Assembly: GCF_008806955.1 (NCBI RefSeq)
Contig: NZ_CP031727.1
Coordinates: 3,610,001-3,674,000 of the forward strand
Reading direction: 5' to 3'
Origin: Cellvibrio sp. KY-YJ-3
GTDB lineage: Bacteria > Pseudomonadota > Gammaproteobacteria > Pseudomonadales > Cellvibrionaceae
DNA length: 64,000 nt
Of this stretch, positions 56,443-64,000 are shown piece after piece (within the stretch, counting starts at the first letter, position 1; the number at the start of each line of letters is the position of its first letter). The notes below the pieces were generated by a model, which was not told where the DNA came from, searched no databases, and worked only from the letters and a program-made list of their open reading frames with translations. A program made the translations under genes and the position numbers.

Positions 56443-57363
56443 TCAACCGCGCGGATGGTGCTCAGCATGCTGCTGCTTCATACGAACCTTTGCGATATGG
56501 GTATAAATTTGGGTCGTTGATAGATCACTATGACCGAGCAGCAACTGTACCACACGCAAATCCGCCCCGTGATTCAATAAATGTGTCGCAAAAGCATGGC
56601 GCAGGGTATGAGGGGACAAATCTTTTTGAATTCCAGCCATCATCGCCCAATGCTTGATGCGATACCAAAAGGTCTGACGCGTCATAGGCTGCGCGCGCGT
56701 ACTAGGGAATACTATCTCATCAGGCACATTATTCAGTAACACAGGTCGCGCTTCTCGTAAATAGCGAGCCAACCATGCAGAAGCTTCCTCCCCCATCGGG
56801 ATTAATCGCTCCTTGCTACCCTTACCCAATACCCTAATCACATTTTGGCGAAGGTTAATCTGTGACATGGTCAAATCTACCAGTTCACTAACACGCAAAC
56901 CACACGCATAAAGCACTTCAAGCATAGTGCGGTCGCGCAGACCAACAGGGTCACCAAGGTCAGGCGCAGCCAGCAATGCTTCGACATCAGCTTCACTCAA
57001 AGATTTCGGCAAAGAACGCGATAATTTAGGATTATCAATAAGCGTTAATGGATTTTCTGCCACTTTATTTTCGCGCAACAAATAGCGATAAAACCCACGC
57101 ACACAAGATAGAAAACGAGCCGCTGTACGACTGGATAAATTCGCCTGTAAGCGCTCACCCAAATACTGCTGCACTAACATGGTATTTACACCGACCAGAT
57201 CAGCCCCCACGTTTGATAACCAAGAAGCAAATTGCTCAAGATCGCGTCGGTACGATTCCTGAGTATTGCCACTCAATCCTTTTTCCATCCAAATAGCATC
57301 TAGATACTCCGCTATCAATTGAGTATCTGCCCCAGATATTTCTGCTTTAACTCCATCACTCAT
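56443..57363 (-). CDS. xerD: Site-specific tyrosine recombinase XerD
   Basis: 306 residues from the ATG at 57363. It resolves chromosome dimers at dif together with XerC. The SAM-like core-binding domain (EYLDAIWMEKGLSGNTQESYRRDLEQF) precedes the catalytic domain. Arg in ACGLRVSEL, Lys in GKGSKERLIP, His-x-x-Arg in SPHTLRHAFATHLL, His in LLLGHSDLSTTQIYTH, then the nucleophile Tyr are all present. The longer frame to 57444 is not family-like. Confidence 0.94.
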   Translation of the reverse strand: MSDGVKAEISGADTQLIAEYLDAIWMEKGLSGNTQESYRRDLEQFASWLSNVGADLVGVNTMLVQQYLGERLQANLSSRTAARFLSCVRGFYRYLLRENKVAENPLTLIDNPKLSRSLPKSLSEADVEALLAAPDLGDPVGLRDRTMLEVLYACGLRVSELVDLTMSQINLRQNVIRVLGKGSKERLIPMGEEASAWLARYLREARPVLLNNVPDEIVFPSTRAQPMTRQTFWYRIKHWAMMAGIQKDLSPHTLRHAFATHLLNHGADLRVVQLLLGHSDLSTTQIYTHIAKVRMKQQHAEHHPRG

Positions 57364-57452
57364 ATTCCGACACCACACACCGAAGCACTTTCTTAAAGGA
57401 CTGTAACGGTTTAAATGATCTCCAGCAACGAATAACATGCCCATAAAAATGC

Positions 57453-57485
57453 AAAAAGCCGGAGCAGTTTCCTGTCCGGCTTTTT
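57453..57485 (-). terminator. Intrinsic terminator of the rpsP-rimM-trmD-rplS operon
   Basis: 11-bp stem AAAAAGCCGGA / TCCGGCTTTTT with an 11-nt loop. The T-run on the minus strand lies 45 bp past the rplS stop codon. Confidence 0.9.
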
Positions 57486-57531
57486 ACGTACGATGTATTT
57501 AACCCACAGGCTAAGTGCACCGAAATAAATC

Positions 57532-57882
57532 TTATACCAGCTTCTCTTTGATACGAGCAGCCTTACCAGTAAGGTCACGCAGGTAGTAAAGTTTGGCTTG
57601 ACGCACATCACCACGACGCTTCAGGGTTACGCTGTCGATCATCGGGCTGTGAGTTTGGAAGGTACGCTCAACACCTACACCGTGAGAAATTTTACGCACA
57701 GTGAATGCAGAGTTAAGACCACGGTTACGAATGGCAATTACAACACCTTCGTAAGCCTGTACACGTTCGCGATCACCTTCTTTTACTTTCACGTTTACAA
57801 CAACAGTGTCGCCTGGTGAAAACTCGGTGAGATTTGCTTTCAGTTGTTCGTTTTCCAACGCCTGAATAATTGGGTTACTCAT
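57532..57882 (-). CDS. rplS: 50S ribosomal protein L19
   Basis: 116 residues, as in E. coli (115). [35 protein letters not shown] and [50 protein letters not shown] are L19 signatures. L19 sits at the 30S-50S interface. Last gene of the operon, 10 bp after trmD. Confidence 0.98.
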   Translation of the reverse strand: MSNPIIQALENEQLKANLTEFSPGDTVVVNVKVKEGDRERVQAYEGVVIAIRNRGLNSAFTVRKISHGVGVERTFQTHSPMIDSVTLKRRGDVRQAKLYYLRDLTGKAARIKEKLV

Positions 57883-57892
57883 TGATATTCTC

Positions 57893-58666
57893 CTAAGAGT
57901 CTATAGCTTCACAGCTAGAGTTTGTCGTATCAAGGTCACGACGATATTCCGTCAACAGCTTTTGCTGCTCCTCGGTTAAATTTATTGCACGCAATAAATC
58001 GGGCCTTCTCAGCCACGTTCGCCCTAACGCTTGTTTCAAGCGCCAGCGCCGAATCAGTTCGTGATTACCGGATACCAACACCTCCGGCACACGCATTCCT
58101 TCAAAATCTTCCGGACGGGTGTAATGGGGGCAATCCAATAAACCATCCGTAAATGAATCTTGCTCTGCTGAAAGTGCGTGCCCAAGAGCACCTGGAATCA
58201 GCCGTGTTACTGCATCGATCAGCACCATTGCTGGCAGCTCACCACCACTTAACACGTAATCACCGATGGACCATTCTTCATCGATAACTGTTTGTATCAA
58301 TCGCTCATCGATACCTTCGTAACGCCCCGCCACCAACACCATATTGCTGTAGCTTGCCAACTCAGCTACACCAGATTGATCCAGCGTGCGCCCCTGGGGT
58401 GAGAGATAGATGACTTTTGCATCATCACCTGCCCAAGTTTTGGCGGCAGCTATAGCATCGCGCAGTGGCTGCACCATCATCACCATACCGGGACCGCCGC
58501 CAAAGGGGCGATCGTCTACCGTTGAATGACGATCATGCGCAAAATCACGCGGAGTTAGTGTTTTTAACTCCACTAAACCTTGCTTGATTGCGCGGCTGGT
58601 TATCCCAAAACCGGCAATCGCGTTAAACATGTCAGGAAAAATGGAAACAACCGCAATTTTAAGCAA
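57893..58666 (-). CDS. trmD: tRNA (guanine-37-N1)-methyltransferase TrmD
   Basis: 257 residues. The SPOUT methyltransferase that makes m1G37 and prevents frameshifting. The start is a TTG at 58666 with GGAG 10 nt upstream, giving (M)[79 protein letters not shown] and the C-terminal [26 protein letters not shown] are all present. A TTG start for an essential enzyme may keep expression low. Confidence 0.97.
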   Translation of the reverse strand: MLKIAVVSIFPDMFNAIAGFGITSRAIKQGLVELKTLTPRDFAHDRHSTVDDRPFGGGPGMVMMVQPLRDAIAAAKTWAGDDAKVIYLSPQGRTLDQSGVAELASYSNMVLVAGRYEGIDERLIQTVIDEEWSIGDYVLSGGELPAMVLIDAVTRLIPGALGHALSAEQDSFTDGLLDCPHYTRPEDFEGMRVPEVLVSGNHELIRRWRLKQALGRTWLRRPDLLRAINLTEEQQKLLTEYRRDLDTTNSSCEAIDS

Positions 58667-58726
58667 TTGACGATTACTCCTCTCGCCTTACAGCGTTTAC
58701 GCCAAAATTTTGAGTTTTAAGATAAT

Positions 58727-59263
58727 TTAAAACTCAGGATCCCAATCCACCAGCATTTCGCCAGCATCGAGATCAACAGCCAAAACAAACTGTTCGGGCA
58801 CGTAAGGTATCAAACGCTCGCGCTGATCAATACTCTGTGCATCTGCCGCAACAACTAATACATCGTTTGCGCCAGTTTCCATTAATTTGGAAATTACCCC
58901 GAGACGCTGACGCTCACCACTAAACCGGGTAAACACTACCAAACCCTCAAGCTGGCTCCAGTAATACTCACCATCATCTAACTCAGGTAAGAGGTCACGC
59001 TCTACTGCAATATCGACTGCAGTGTACTGTGCTGCTAAATCACGATCATCAATACCGACAATATGAGCGACATACGCGTCACCATGAGGTCGGGCCTCAT
59101 CGATCTCAATTTTTTTAACACCGTGCTTGGTTTTTAAAAACCAGGGCTGGTACTCAAATAAATTATCTTGCGGCTCAGTGTAAGAGTGGATTTTCACCCA
59201 CCCCTTTACACCATAAACAGCGGTAATTCGCCCAACATTAACTAAATTAGATTCCGCAGACAT
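58727..59263 (-). CDS. rimM: 16S rRNA processing protein RimM
   Basis: 178 residues. Late 30S maturation factor that binds S19. NVGRITAVYGVKGWVKIHSYTEP opens the N-terminal beta-barrel, and a PRC-barrel (EYYWSQLEGLVVFTR ... ANDVLVV) follows, ending with LIPYVPEQFVLAVDLDAGEMLVDWDPE. Its place between rpsP and trmD is the standard order. Confidence 0.96.
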   Translation of the reverse strand: MSAESNLVNVGRITAVYGVKGWVKIHSYTEPQDNLFEYQPWFLKTKHGVKKIEIDEARPHGDAYVAHIVGIDDRDLAAQYTAVDIAVERDLLPELDDGEYYWSQLEGLVVFTRFSGERQRLGVISKLMETGANDVLVVAADAQSIDQRERLIPYVPEQFVLAVDLDAGEMLVDWDPEF

Positions 59264-59296
59264 CAGGCGCCTTCAACTATTTATTTGGCGAGGCAA

Positions 59297-59545
59297 TTAA
59301 GCCGCTTTTTTGCTTTCTTTAACCAGCTGTTCAGCGCGTTCAGAGAATTGTGCGCCTTGACCAACCCAGTATTGCAAACGATCCGCATCAATACGCAGAC
59401 GCTCTTCTTGACCACGGGCAACCGGGTTGAAGAAACCAATGCGCTCAATGAAACGACCATTACGGGCGCTGCGGCTGTTGGTTACGGTCAGATGATAAAA
59501 AGGGCGCTTTTTAGAGCCACCACGAGACAGACGAATAGTTACCAT
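59297..59545 (-). CDS. rpsP: 30S ribosomal protein S16
   Basis: 82 residues from the ATG at 59545 ([21 protein letters not shown]), the usual S16 start and size. [16 protein letters not shown] and [21 protein letters not shown] are conserved. First gene of the rpsP-rimM-trmD-rplS operon. Its leader contains a 6-bp GGAAAG/CTTTCC stem about 30 nt before the ATG, of unknown meaning. Confidence 0.97.
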   Translation of the reverse strand: MVTIRLSRGGSKKRPFYHLTVTNSRSARNGRFIERIGFFNPVARGQEERLRIDADRLQYWVGQGAQFSERAEQLVKESKKAA

Positions 59546-59738
59546 TGAGGTCTTCTTCCTGTGTTTACTGGTAAGGGAAAGGCAAGCTTTCCGGTTAAAA
59601 ATCGTTAGTCGCACAATAAGCTATGCGAAAGGCGCGGCATTTTAAGGGAAAGATATTACTTTGTATAGGGCAATAAACTAATCCAGAGAATTAACCCACC
59701 CCATTAGCTATGGGGCGGCAGTAATTCAACCACTAGAT

Positions 59739-61646
59739 CTAGACAAACATATCCGCAAAACGATTAGTGAAAGACAAATCAATCGGCTGGGCAAACCCGG
59801 GCAAACACAGCTTATCCAGATCCACAGTAATCAGCGACTCATCAATTAAACCTTCACCAAAATGGTAGATGGTCGCAAAATCACCCTTAAGCGCAGCGGC
59901 GTCGTAGGCGACCGAGGCCGCACGCACTGATGCGCGCTTGAGCTGATATTCAGCGAACTTTTCCGCCCCATAACGACAAGCCAGCATCGACTCCACAACG
60001 TGAGGCGCAAACACGCTGGCGGTAGCATTATTACCACCAAAGCCTTTTGAGTTCAGAAAAGCAACATCAACCGGCTCATTACGCACCACATCGACCGTCG
60101 AAATAGCGAGACGATCCGCAAAAACATCATCAGCAACCTTATCGATAGTCTTAATACCAGGAACAATGCCGTACTTAAAAACACCCAAACTAGTGATCAG
60201 CTGCTCACCACTGGCTGCCGATAACGAGTGCCCAACGTAAGCCTTTACCGCAGCCACAGGCCACTTGGTAATGCCAAACACTTGTGCAATCTGATCAAAA
60301 ATTTGCGATTCGGTCACACGGTTCTGCGGTGTACTCGACCCATGCGCCTGCACCAAAGAGCGTTTTTGAACAGCCTCATCACCAAGAATTGCGCGCACCG
60401 ATGCCACCGCTTTGGCCATGGTGATGTAATTGCCTGGACCAGGCGCTGAGATAGACTTTTTAAAACCATCCGCATTGATAAACACATCACCCACGGCGCC
60501 GTGCACATCAGCCCCCAACTCCATTACCAATGCATCATCCATCAAGACAACATATTGGCTCGCCTCTGCCATAGTAAAACCAGCATTTTCACCAAACGGG
60601 CGACTGGTACGACGAGGATCTACCTCATCAACACCGTCCAATTTCTTGAGCTTATCTTCGCTTGCCAGTGCACCCATAGTGGCATAACCGTCGATAATCT
60701 CGGCAACAATAGGGGCTTCGGCACAACCAACCAGCGCAACGCGGCATTTACCCGAAGCAATATCATCCGCCGCCGCTTGCAGGTTGTAGAGGAAAGAGGC
60801 GCAAGCACCAGTAATGGCGCCGGTCTGCCCTACACTTCCCAGAATGTAGGCGTTCACAAAATCCGCCGGCATAGTATTTAAACCGAGCGGACACTGCTTG
60901 GCACTGACACGCCCCCCCTTGAGCCGTGATTGCAATAAACCACCAAAACCATTTTCATCCATCTGACTCATAACATTGCTGGCATAGACACCAACCTGGT
61001 CAGGTTTTACCGAATCGATAATTACCTGCCAATCCAAACCGGTTGACTGCAGAGCATCGGAGGCACCAATCACAGCAAGCTGCAGCGCACGCGGATGATA
61101 ATGGGAGTTGTAGAGTGCGCCAGGATTAAAACCGCGAGGCATTTGACCGGCCGACTTAACCGGTAAATCCCGGTAGCTGTCAAATTTAACACTCAACCCA
61201 GTTGGAGAAGTAACGCGAACACGATCAGCGTCAACCTCCTCCACCAACCAATCTGCAGGAACAGGTTCTGGCAGATCGCGCTTACGCATCTCAACGATGA
61301 GTGGCGCATCGCCCGCCCCCAAGGTGGCAGACTTCTGCCAATGGGCAGCATCAACATCAAAAAAAGTCTTGTCGATACGGCGAATTAAAGTGCCATCGAG
61401 AATTTCTGCGCCAAAACGTGACTCTATGGTAGCAAGATCAATTGGTTCATCGTTTTGGTCGCGATAGCTGCCTTCTACAAAACTAATCAGCCCCATCATG
61501 ACGGCTAAACCAGCCAGAGTTTCCTGCCGCTCATGAGCATCAAGACTCTCTATTACCATGCGACGATAGGCGTGATGCCCCGAACTGCGACCCGCAGCAT
61601 TAAATCCACCAAACCCCACAATAATCGGTAGGCGCGCAAGAGACAT
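59739..61646 (-). CDS. fabY: Beta-ketoacyl-ACP synthase, FabY type
   Basis: 635 residues from the ATG at 61646 (MSLARLPIIVGFGGFNAAGRSS). In Pseudomonas aeruginosa FabY starts fatty-acid synthesis by condensing acetyl-CoA with malonyl-ACP, replacing FabH. The thiolase-fold active site is complete: Cys in GAITGACASFLYNLQ, His in LVQAHGSSTPQNRVTE and His in AYVGHSLSAASGEQ. The N-terminal 200 residues are a FabY-type extension. The next gene downstream is rpsP across a 193-bp gap. An inverted repeat lies in its promoter region. Confidence 0.85.
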   Translation of the reverse strand: MSLARLPIIVGFGGFNAAGRSSGHHAYRRMVIESLDAHERQETLAGLAVMMGLISFVEGSYRDQNDEPIDLATIESRFGAEILDGTLIRRIDKTFFDVDAAHWQKSATLGAGDAPLIVEMRKRDLPEPVPADWLVEEVDADRVRVTSPTGLSVKFDSYRDLPVKSAGQMPRGFNPGALYNSHYHPRALQLAVIGASDALQSTGLDWQVIIDSVKPDQVGVYASNVMSQMDENGFGGLLQSRLKGGRVSAKQCPLGLNTMPADFVNAYILGSVGQTGAITGACASFLYNLQAAADDIASGKCRVALVGCAEAPIVAEIIDGYATMGALASEDKLKKLDGVDEVDPRRTSRPFGENAGFTMAEASQYVVLMDDALVMELGADVHGAVGDVFINADGFKKSISAPGPGNYITMAKAVASVRAILGDEAVQKRSLVQAHGSSTPQNRVTESQIFDQIAQVFGITKWPVAAVKAYVGHSLSAASGEQLITSLGVFKYGIVPGIKTIDKVADDVFADRLAISTVDVVRNEPVDVAFLNSKGFGGNNATASVFAPHVVESMLACRYGAEKFAEYQLKRASVRAASVAYDAAALKGDFATIYHFGEGLIDESLITVDLDKLCLPGFAQPIDLSFTNRFADMFV

Positions 61647-61690
61647 ACAAACTCCAATATCCACAATCAAGAAATTAGCGAGAAGTGTAT

Positions 61691-61713
61691 GGTGATCCCT
61701 ATACAAGATCACC
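61691..61713. promoter_or_regulatory. Inverted repeat in the fabY/araC divergent promoter
   Basis: Arms GGTGATC and GATCACC flank nine bases, CCTATACAA. On the minus strand the centre reads TTGTATAGG, which may include the fabY -10, so a bound protein would block fabY. It lies 45-67 bp upstream of the fabY start. The cognate protein is unknown; the adjacent AraC-type regulator is one candidate, though AraC proteins usually bind direct repeats. Confidence 0.4.
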
Positions 61714-61791
61714 TTCTTATTTAGTCATTTTTACTGCTAAATTAGCCATGCATACACAAACCCATTCAGATATAGCGGTACCCCAAGCCTT

Positions 61792-62796
61792 ATGAACAAT
61801 ATCCCACCAATAAAAATTCACTTTTTGCTGTGCGAACACATGCTTGCCACCAGCAGTACCCTACCCATGGAGATGCTGTTAGCAGCAGAAAGCGCTGTAC
61901 GAACCATGTTGGAACCGGAGCAACGGCGAGATATTGAGATACACACCCTCGCGATCACCAATGAACCCATACTGACGCGAACCGGAATGCACTGGCGACC
62001 AGACCTGACCATCAATCAGGTTTCACAGAGCGATTTAATTTACATTCCAGGCTTATGGCGCAACCCACGCCCCATTATCAAAAAAAATGCTGCGATAGTG
62101 GCATGGCTGCAACAGCAGCATCAAAACGGCGCCATCATTAGCGCAGTAGGCACTGGCTGCTGCTTTCTCGCCGAGGCAGGTTTACTCGACGGCAAAGCAG
62201 CCACAACCCATTGGCATTATTTTGACCAGTTTCAAAAGGACTACCCGCAAGTTCAACTCAAACGACAATATTTTATTACTCAAGCGGGCAGTCTCTACTG
62301 TGCTGCAAGTGTCAACTCTCTTGCCGACTTGACCATTCACTTTATCCAACGTTTTTTTGGAAAGGAAATAGCCAGCCATGTTGAGCGCCACTTTTCCCAT
62401 GAGATCAGAAAGTCTTACGAGAGTAGCGGTTTTTTTGAGGCCAACAAAAATCCGCACCCAGATGAACAAATCACCCAGATACAAATCTGGCTTGAAGACA
62501 ATTATTATCGTGAAATTTTATTTCCGCAGGTATGCGAACGTTTTGGTATGAGCGTGCGTACACTTAACCGCCGCTTCAAAAATGCACTGGGGCAAACACC
62601 ACTTGAATATCTTCAAAATATTCGCATCAATACCGCCATAGATTTACTAAAAACCAGCAATTTATCAATAGCAGAAATCGCTGATAAAGTCGGCTATCAA
62701 GACACCAATTACTTCACCACTTTATTTAAAAAACATCTTGCAACAACACCCAATGCCTATCGCGAAACAGTGCGGGCAAAATTATTCCGCACATAA
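61792..62796 (+). CDS. GlxA-type AraC-family regulator with a DJ-1/PfpI-like domain
   Basis: 334 residues. Residues 8-190 form a DJ-1/PfpI-like amidotransferase fold (LLCEHMLATSSTLPMEML, SAVGTGCCFLAEAGLLDGKAATTHW) with the elbow Cys present. Residues about 225-330 hold two AraC helix-turn-helix motifs: FPQVCERFGMSVRTLNRRFKNALGQTPLEYL and LSIAEIADKVGYQDTNYFTTLFKKHL. The ligand is unknown. It diverges from fabY. Confidence 0.88.
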   Translation: MNNIPPIKIHFLLCEHMLATSSTLPMEMLLAAESAVRTMLEPEQRRDIEIHTLAITNEPILTRTGMHWRPDLTINQVSQSDLIYIPGLWRNPRPIIKKNAAIVAWLQQQHQNGAIISAVGTGCCFLAEAGLLDGKAATTHWHYFDQFQKDYPQVQLKRQYFITQAGSLYCAASVNSLADLTIHFIQRFFGKEIASHVERHFSHEIRKSYESSGFFEANKNPHPDEQITQIQIWLEDNYYREILFPQVCERFGMSVRTLNRRFKNALGQTPLEYLQNIRINTAIDLLKTSNLSIAEIADKVGYQDTNYFTTLFKKHLATTPNAYRETVRAKLFRT

Positions 62797-62830
62797 AAAA
62801 ACCTCGCCATCGATGGATAGCGAGGTTTTT
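62797..62830. terminator. Bidirectional terminator between the araC-type gene and hsp20
   Basis: 11-bp stem AAAAACCTCGC / GCGAGGTTTTT; the loop contains a small CATCGATG palindrome. It is A- and T-flanked on both sides and lies between the convergent ends. Confidence 0.88.
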
Positions 62831-62866
62831 ACTCTTAATTATAAAACTATTTAGACCAAAGAAAAA

Positions 62867-63361
62867 TCAAGCCGCACTCACAGTTGCATCCTCGGGAATA
62901 CCAGATCCAGCCTGCACAACAGTAAGCTTATCTGCTTCGCGAACACCAATAGGAATAGTGCGTGGCTTCATAGACTCAGGAATAACGCGCTGCAAATCTA
63001 TGTGCAAAAGCCCATTCTCGTAGTGCGCCGACTTTACTTGCACATGGTCAGCCAACTGGAAGCGACGCTCAAAACTACGCGCAGCTATTCCTTGATGCAA
63101 ATAAGTACGCTGCTGCTCATCACCCGCCTTGTTTGCAGATATTGTCAGGTTATTTTGATTCACTTCTATGGTTAATTCAGCCTGATCAAAACCGGCAACT
63201 GCCATAGTAATTCGGTACTTATCCTCCCCCGTTAATTCAATATTATAGGGAGGGTAACTGGGCTGGTTTTGTTCTGCGCGAGAAAGATTGTCCAGCAGAT
63301 TCGCCATGCGATCAAAACCAATTGCTGAACGATAAAGTGGGGTGAAGTCAAAATTACGCAT
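62867..63361 (-). CDS. Small heat-shock protein, IbpA-like (Hsp20)
   Basis: 164 residues from the ATG at 63361 with GAGGA 8 nt upstream. MRNFDFTPLYRSAIGFDRMANLLD is the IbpA/IbpB N-terminus. The alpha-crystallin domain (about 35-130) contains YNIELTGEDKYRITMAVAGF and ENGLLHIDLQRVIPE, the usual GxLxxxL beta-strand. A longer C-terminal tail contains RTIPIGV, the I-x-I/V anchor. It holds aggregating proteins for refolding. Control is probably by sigma32 and an RNA thermometer. Confidence 0.92.
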   Translation of the reverse strand: MRNFDFTPLYRSAIGFDRMANLLDNLSRAEQNQPSYPPYNIELTGEDKYRITMAVAGFDQAELTIEVNQNNLTISANKAGDEQQRTYLHQGIAARSFERRFQLADHVQVKSAHYENGLLHIDLQRVIPESMKPRTIPIGVREADKLTVVQAGSGIPEDATVSAA

Positions 63362-63367
63362 ATCCGA

Positions 63368-63416
63368 TATCCTCAAATGAGCAATACAAATGTAGCGGCT
63401 TATCTATGATCAAGCC
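63368..63416 (-). promoter_or_regulatory. ROSE-like RNA thermometer in the hsp20 leader
   Basis: On the minus-strand RNA, UAUUGCUC (63379-63386) can pair with GAGGAUA (63368-63374) around an AUUU loop, covering the SD GAGGA. The unpaired G in UUGCU opposite AGGA is exactly the ROSE arrangement (U-U/C-G-C-U). A second hairpin with arms GGCTT/AAGCC lies upstream (63397-63401 and 63412-63416), and GTGAT/ATCAC could form a third. ROSE elements control ibpA-type genes in many proteobacteria. Confidence 0.65.
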
Positions 63417-63460
63417 ATTTCAAAATAGTGATTCTCTATCATCGAGCCATCACGTAACTG

Positions 63461-63488
63461 AAATGAGGATGTAGAAACAATTTTCAAG
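63461..63488 (-). promoter_or_regulatory. sigma32 (heat-shock) promoter of hsp20
   Basis: On the minus strand CTTGAAA, a 13-bp spacer and CCTCATTT fit the sigma32 consensus (CTTGAAA-N11-16-CCCCATNT) with one mismatch. The transcript would begin near 63454, giving a leader of about 93 nt. Confidence 0.75.
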
Positions 63489-63500
63489 GCAACCAATAAA

Positions 63501-64000
63501 TTATTTTCCAAAAATTTTTTCAAATGCCGTTTGTAGCCGAGGATATTCAAATGAGAAACCTGACTGCAGAATTCGCTCAGGCATTACTCGCTGGCTTGCC
63601 AACAACAGAGCATCCGCCATTTCGCCAAATAATAACCGCAGCAGCATCGCAGGCATAGGTAACAACGCGGGACGATTTAACTGCTCCGCCAAACGCGCCG
63701 TAAACTCACTGTTAGTGACAGGCTCTGGGGCGACAGCATTGTATACGCCGGATGCATCACCATGCTCCAGCAAATAAATAAACAAGCGAATCAAATCATG
63801 GCGAGAAATCCACGACATATAATGCTCGCCAGCTCCCATCCACCCCCCAAATCCCCATCTGAACGCAGGCAGCATTTGTTTTAGCGCACCGCCATGACTA
63901 TCGAGCACGACACCAATTCGGACTATACAAAGACGGGTAAAGTTAGACGCAAACTGCCGTGCAGCCAACTCCCAATCACGACACAACTGAGCAGCAAAAC
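63501..64000 (-). CDS. TIGR01777-family NAD-dependent epimerase (N-terminus outside window)
   Basis: The C-terminal 166 residues of a YfcH-type SDR epimerase. The frame is open to the right edge, reading FAAQLCRDWELAARQF. LCIVRIGVVLDSHGGALKQMLPAFRWGFGGWMGAGEHYMSWISRHDLIRL and GVYNAVAPEPVTNSEFTARLAEQLNRP are family signatures. The protein ends at FEKIFGK. The nucleotide-binding N-terminal half is beyond 64000. The function of the family is not established. Confidence 0.9.
   Translation of the reverse strand, partial: FAAQLCRDWELAARQFASNFTRLCIVRIGVVLDSHGGALKQMLPAFRWGFGGWMGAGEHYMSWISRHDLIRLFIYLLEHGDASGVYNAVAPEPVTNSEFTARLAEQLNRPALLPMPAMLLRLLFGEMADALLLASQRVMPERILQSGFSFEYPRLQTAFEKIFGK

Noticed and set aside
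59546-59738. Small hairpin GGAAAG/CTTTCC in the rpsP leader as an autoregulatory site, and a weak CCCCAT/ATGGGG stem after fabY
   Set aside because: 6-bp stems without a U-tract or known counterpart; too weak to call.

Overview
The window looks like chromosomal DNA from a plant-polysaccharide-degrading gammaproteobacterium, most likely Cellvibrio or a close relative (Cellvibrionaceae). This is an inference. It rests on gene blocks that follow the Pseudomonas order as I recall it, a FabY-type ketoacyl synthase, and a GH9 endoglucanase and a sugar dehydrogenase that are both lipoproteins with poly-serine linkers, a habit typical of Cellvibrio. It is mostly core genome. I see no insertion sequence, prophage, CRISPR array or rRNA. 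No stretch longer than 300 bases lacks a gene call.

Layout, 1-25 kb. The 5' part of iscR lies at the left edge, with a near-consensus IscR site upstream. Next come trmJ and suhB, transcribed divergently from a region holding a 14-bp inverted repeat with -10 elements. A tripartite-pump operon follows (acrA-acrB-tetR) with a palindromic operator, then a hybrid histidine kinase broken by one extra base in a G8 run. secF-secD follow without yajC, then tgt-queA, tRNA-Leu(CAA), a cyclase-FHA protein and an RDD protein. lptG/lptF face away from pepA-holC-(conserved hypothetical). The segment ends with a SetA/B-like MFS exporter, a small unknown protein and an RbgA-like ribosome-assembly GTPase.

Layout, 25-40 kb. 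A lipoprotein fuses a GSDH-type sugar dehydrogenase to a diheme cytochrome. It is followed by a DUF4380 lipoprotein, cnoX, yaeQ, an RluA-type pseudouridine synthase and the GH9 endoglucanase, which has two inverted repeats upstream. hda and a DUF2066 protein face away from purM-purN-DUF3108-slyD. A small zinc-site protein, dcd, a CueR-like MerR regulator and a small Cys/His-rich orphan close the segment.

Layout, 40-64 kb. An AT-rich four-gene cluster encodes a GtrA flippase, a GtrB-like polyprenyl-phosphate glycosyltransferase and two large membrane GT-C glycosyltransferases, each carrying an extra beta-sandwich-like module. This is the most unusual accessory block. Then come a MATE exporter, the ybbP/ybbA-like ABC pair divergent from tesA, recJ, thrC-hom, dsbC, xerD and the rpsP-rimM-trmD-rplS operon. 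fabY faces a GlxA-type AraC regulator. An ibpA-like small heat-shock gene has a sigma32-type promoter and a ROSE-like RNA thermometer. A TIGR01777 epimerase gene is cut by the right edge.

How the genes work together. Most serve translation and tRNA modification (trmJ, tgt, queA, trmD, rimM, rplS, rpsP, rbgA), envelope biogenesis (secDF, lptFG, dsbC), purine and threonine synthesis, and DNA maintenance (recJ, xerD, hda, holC). The accessory part concerns sugars at the cell surface: the GH9 enzyme, the sugar dehydrogenase, the MFS sugar exporter and the glycosyltransferase cluster.
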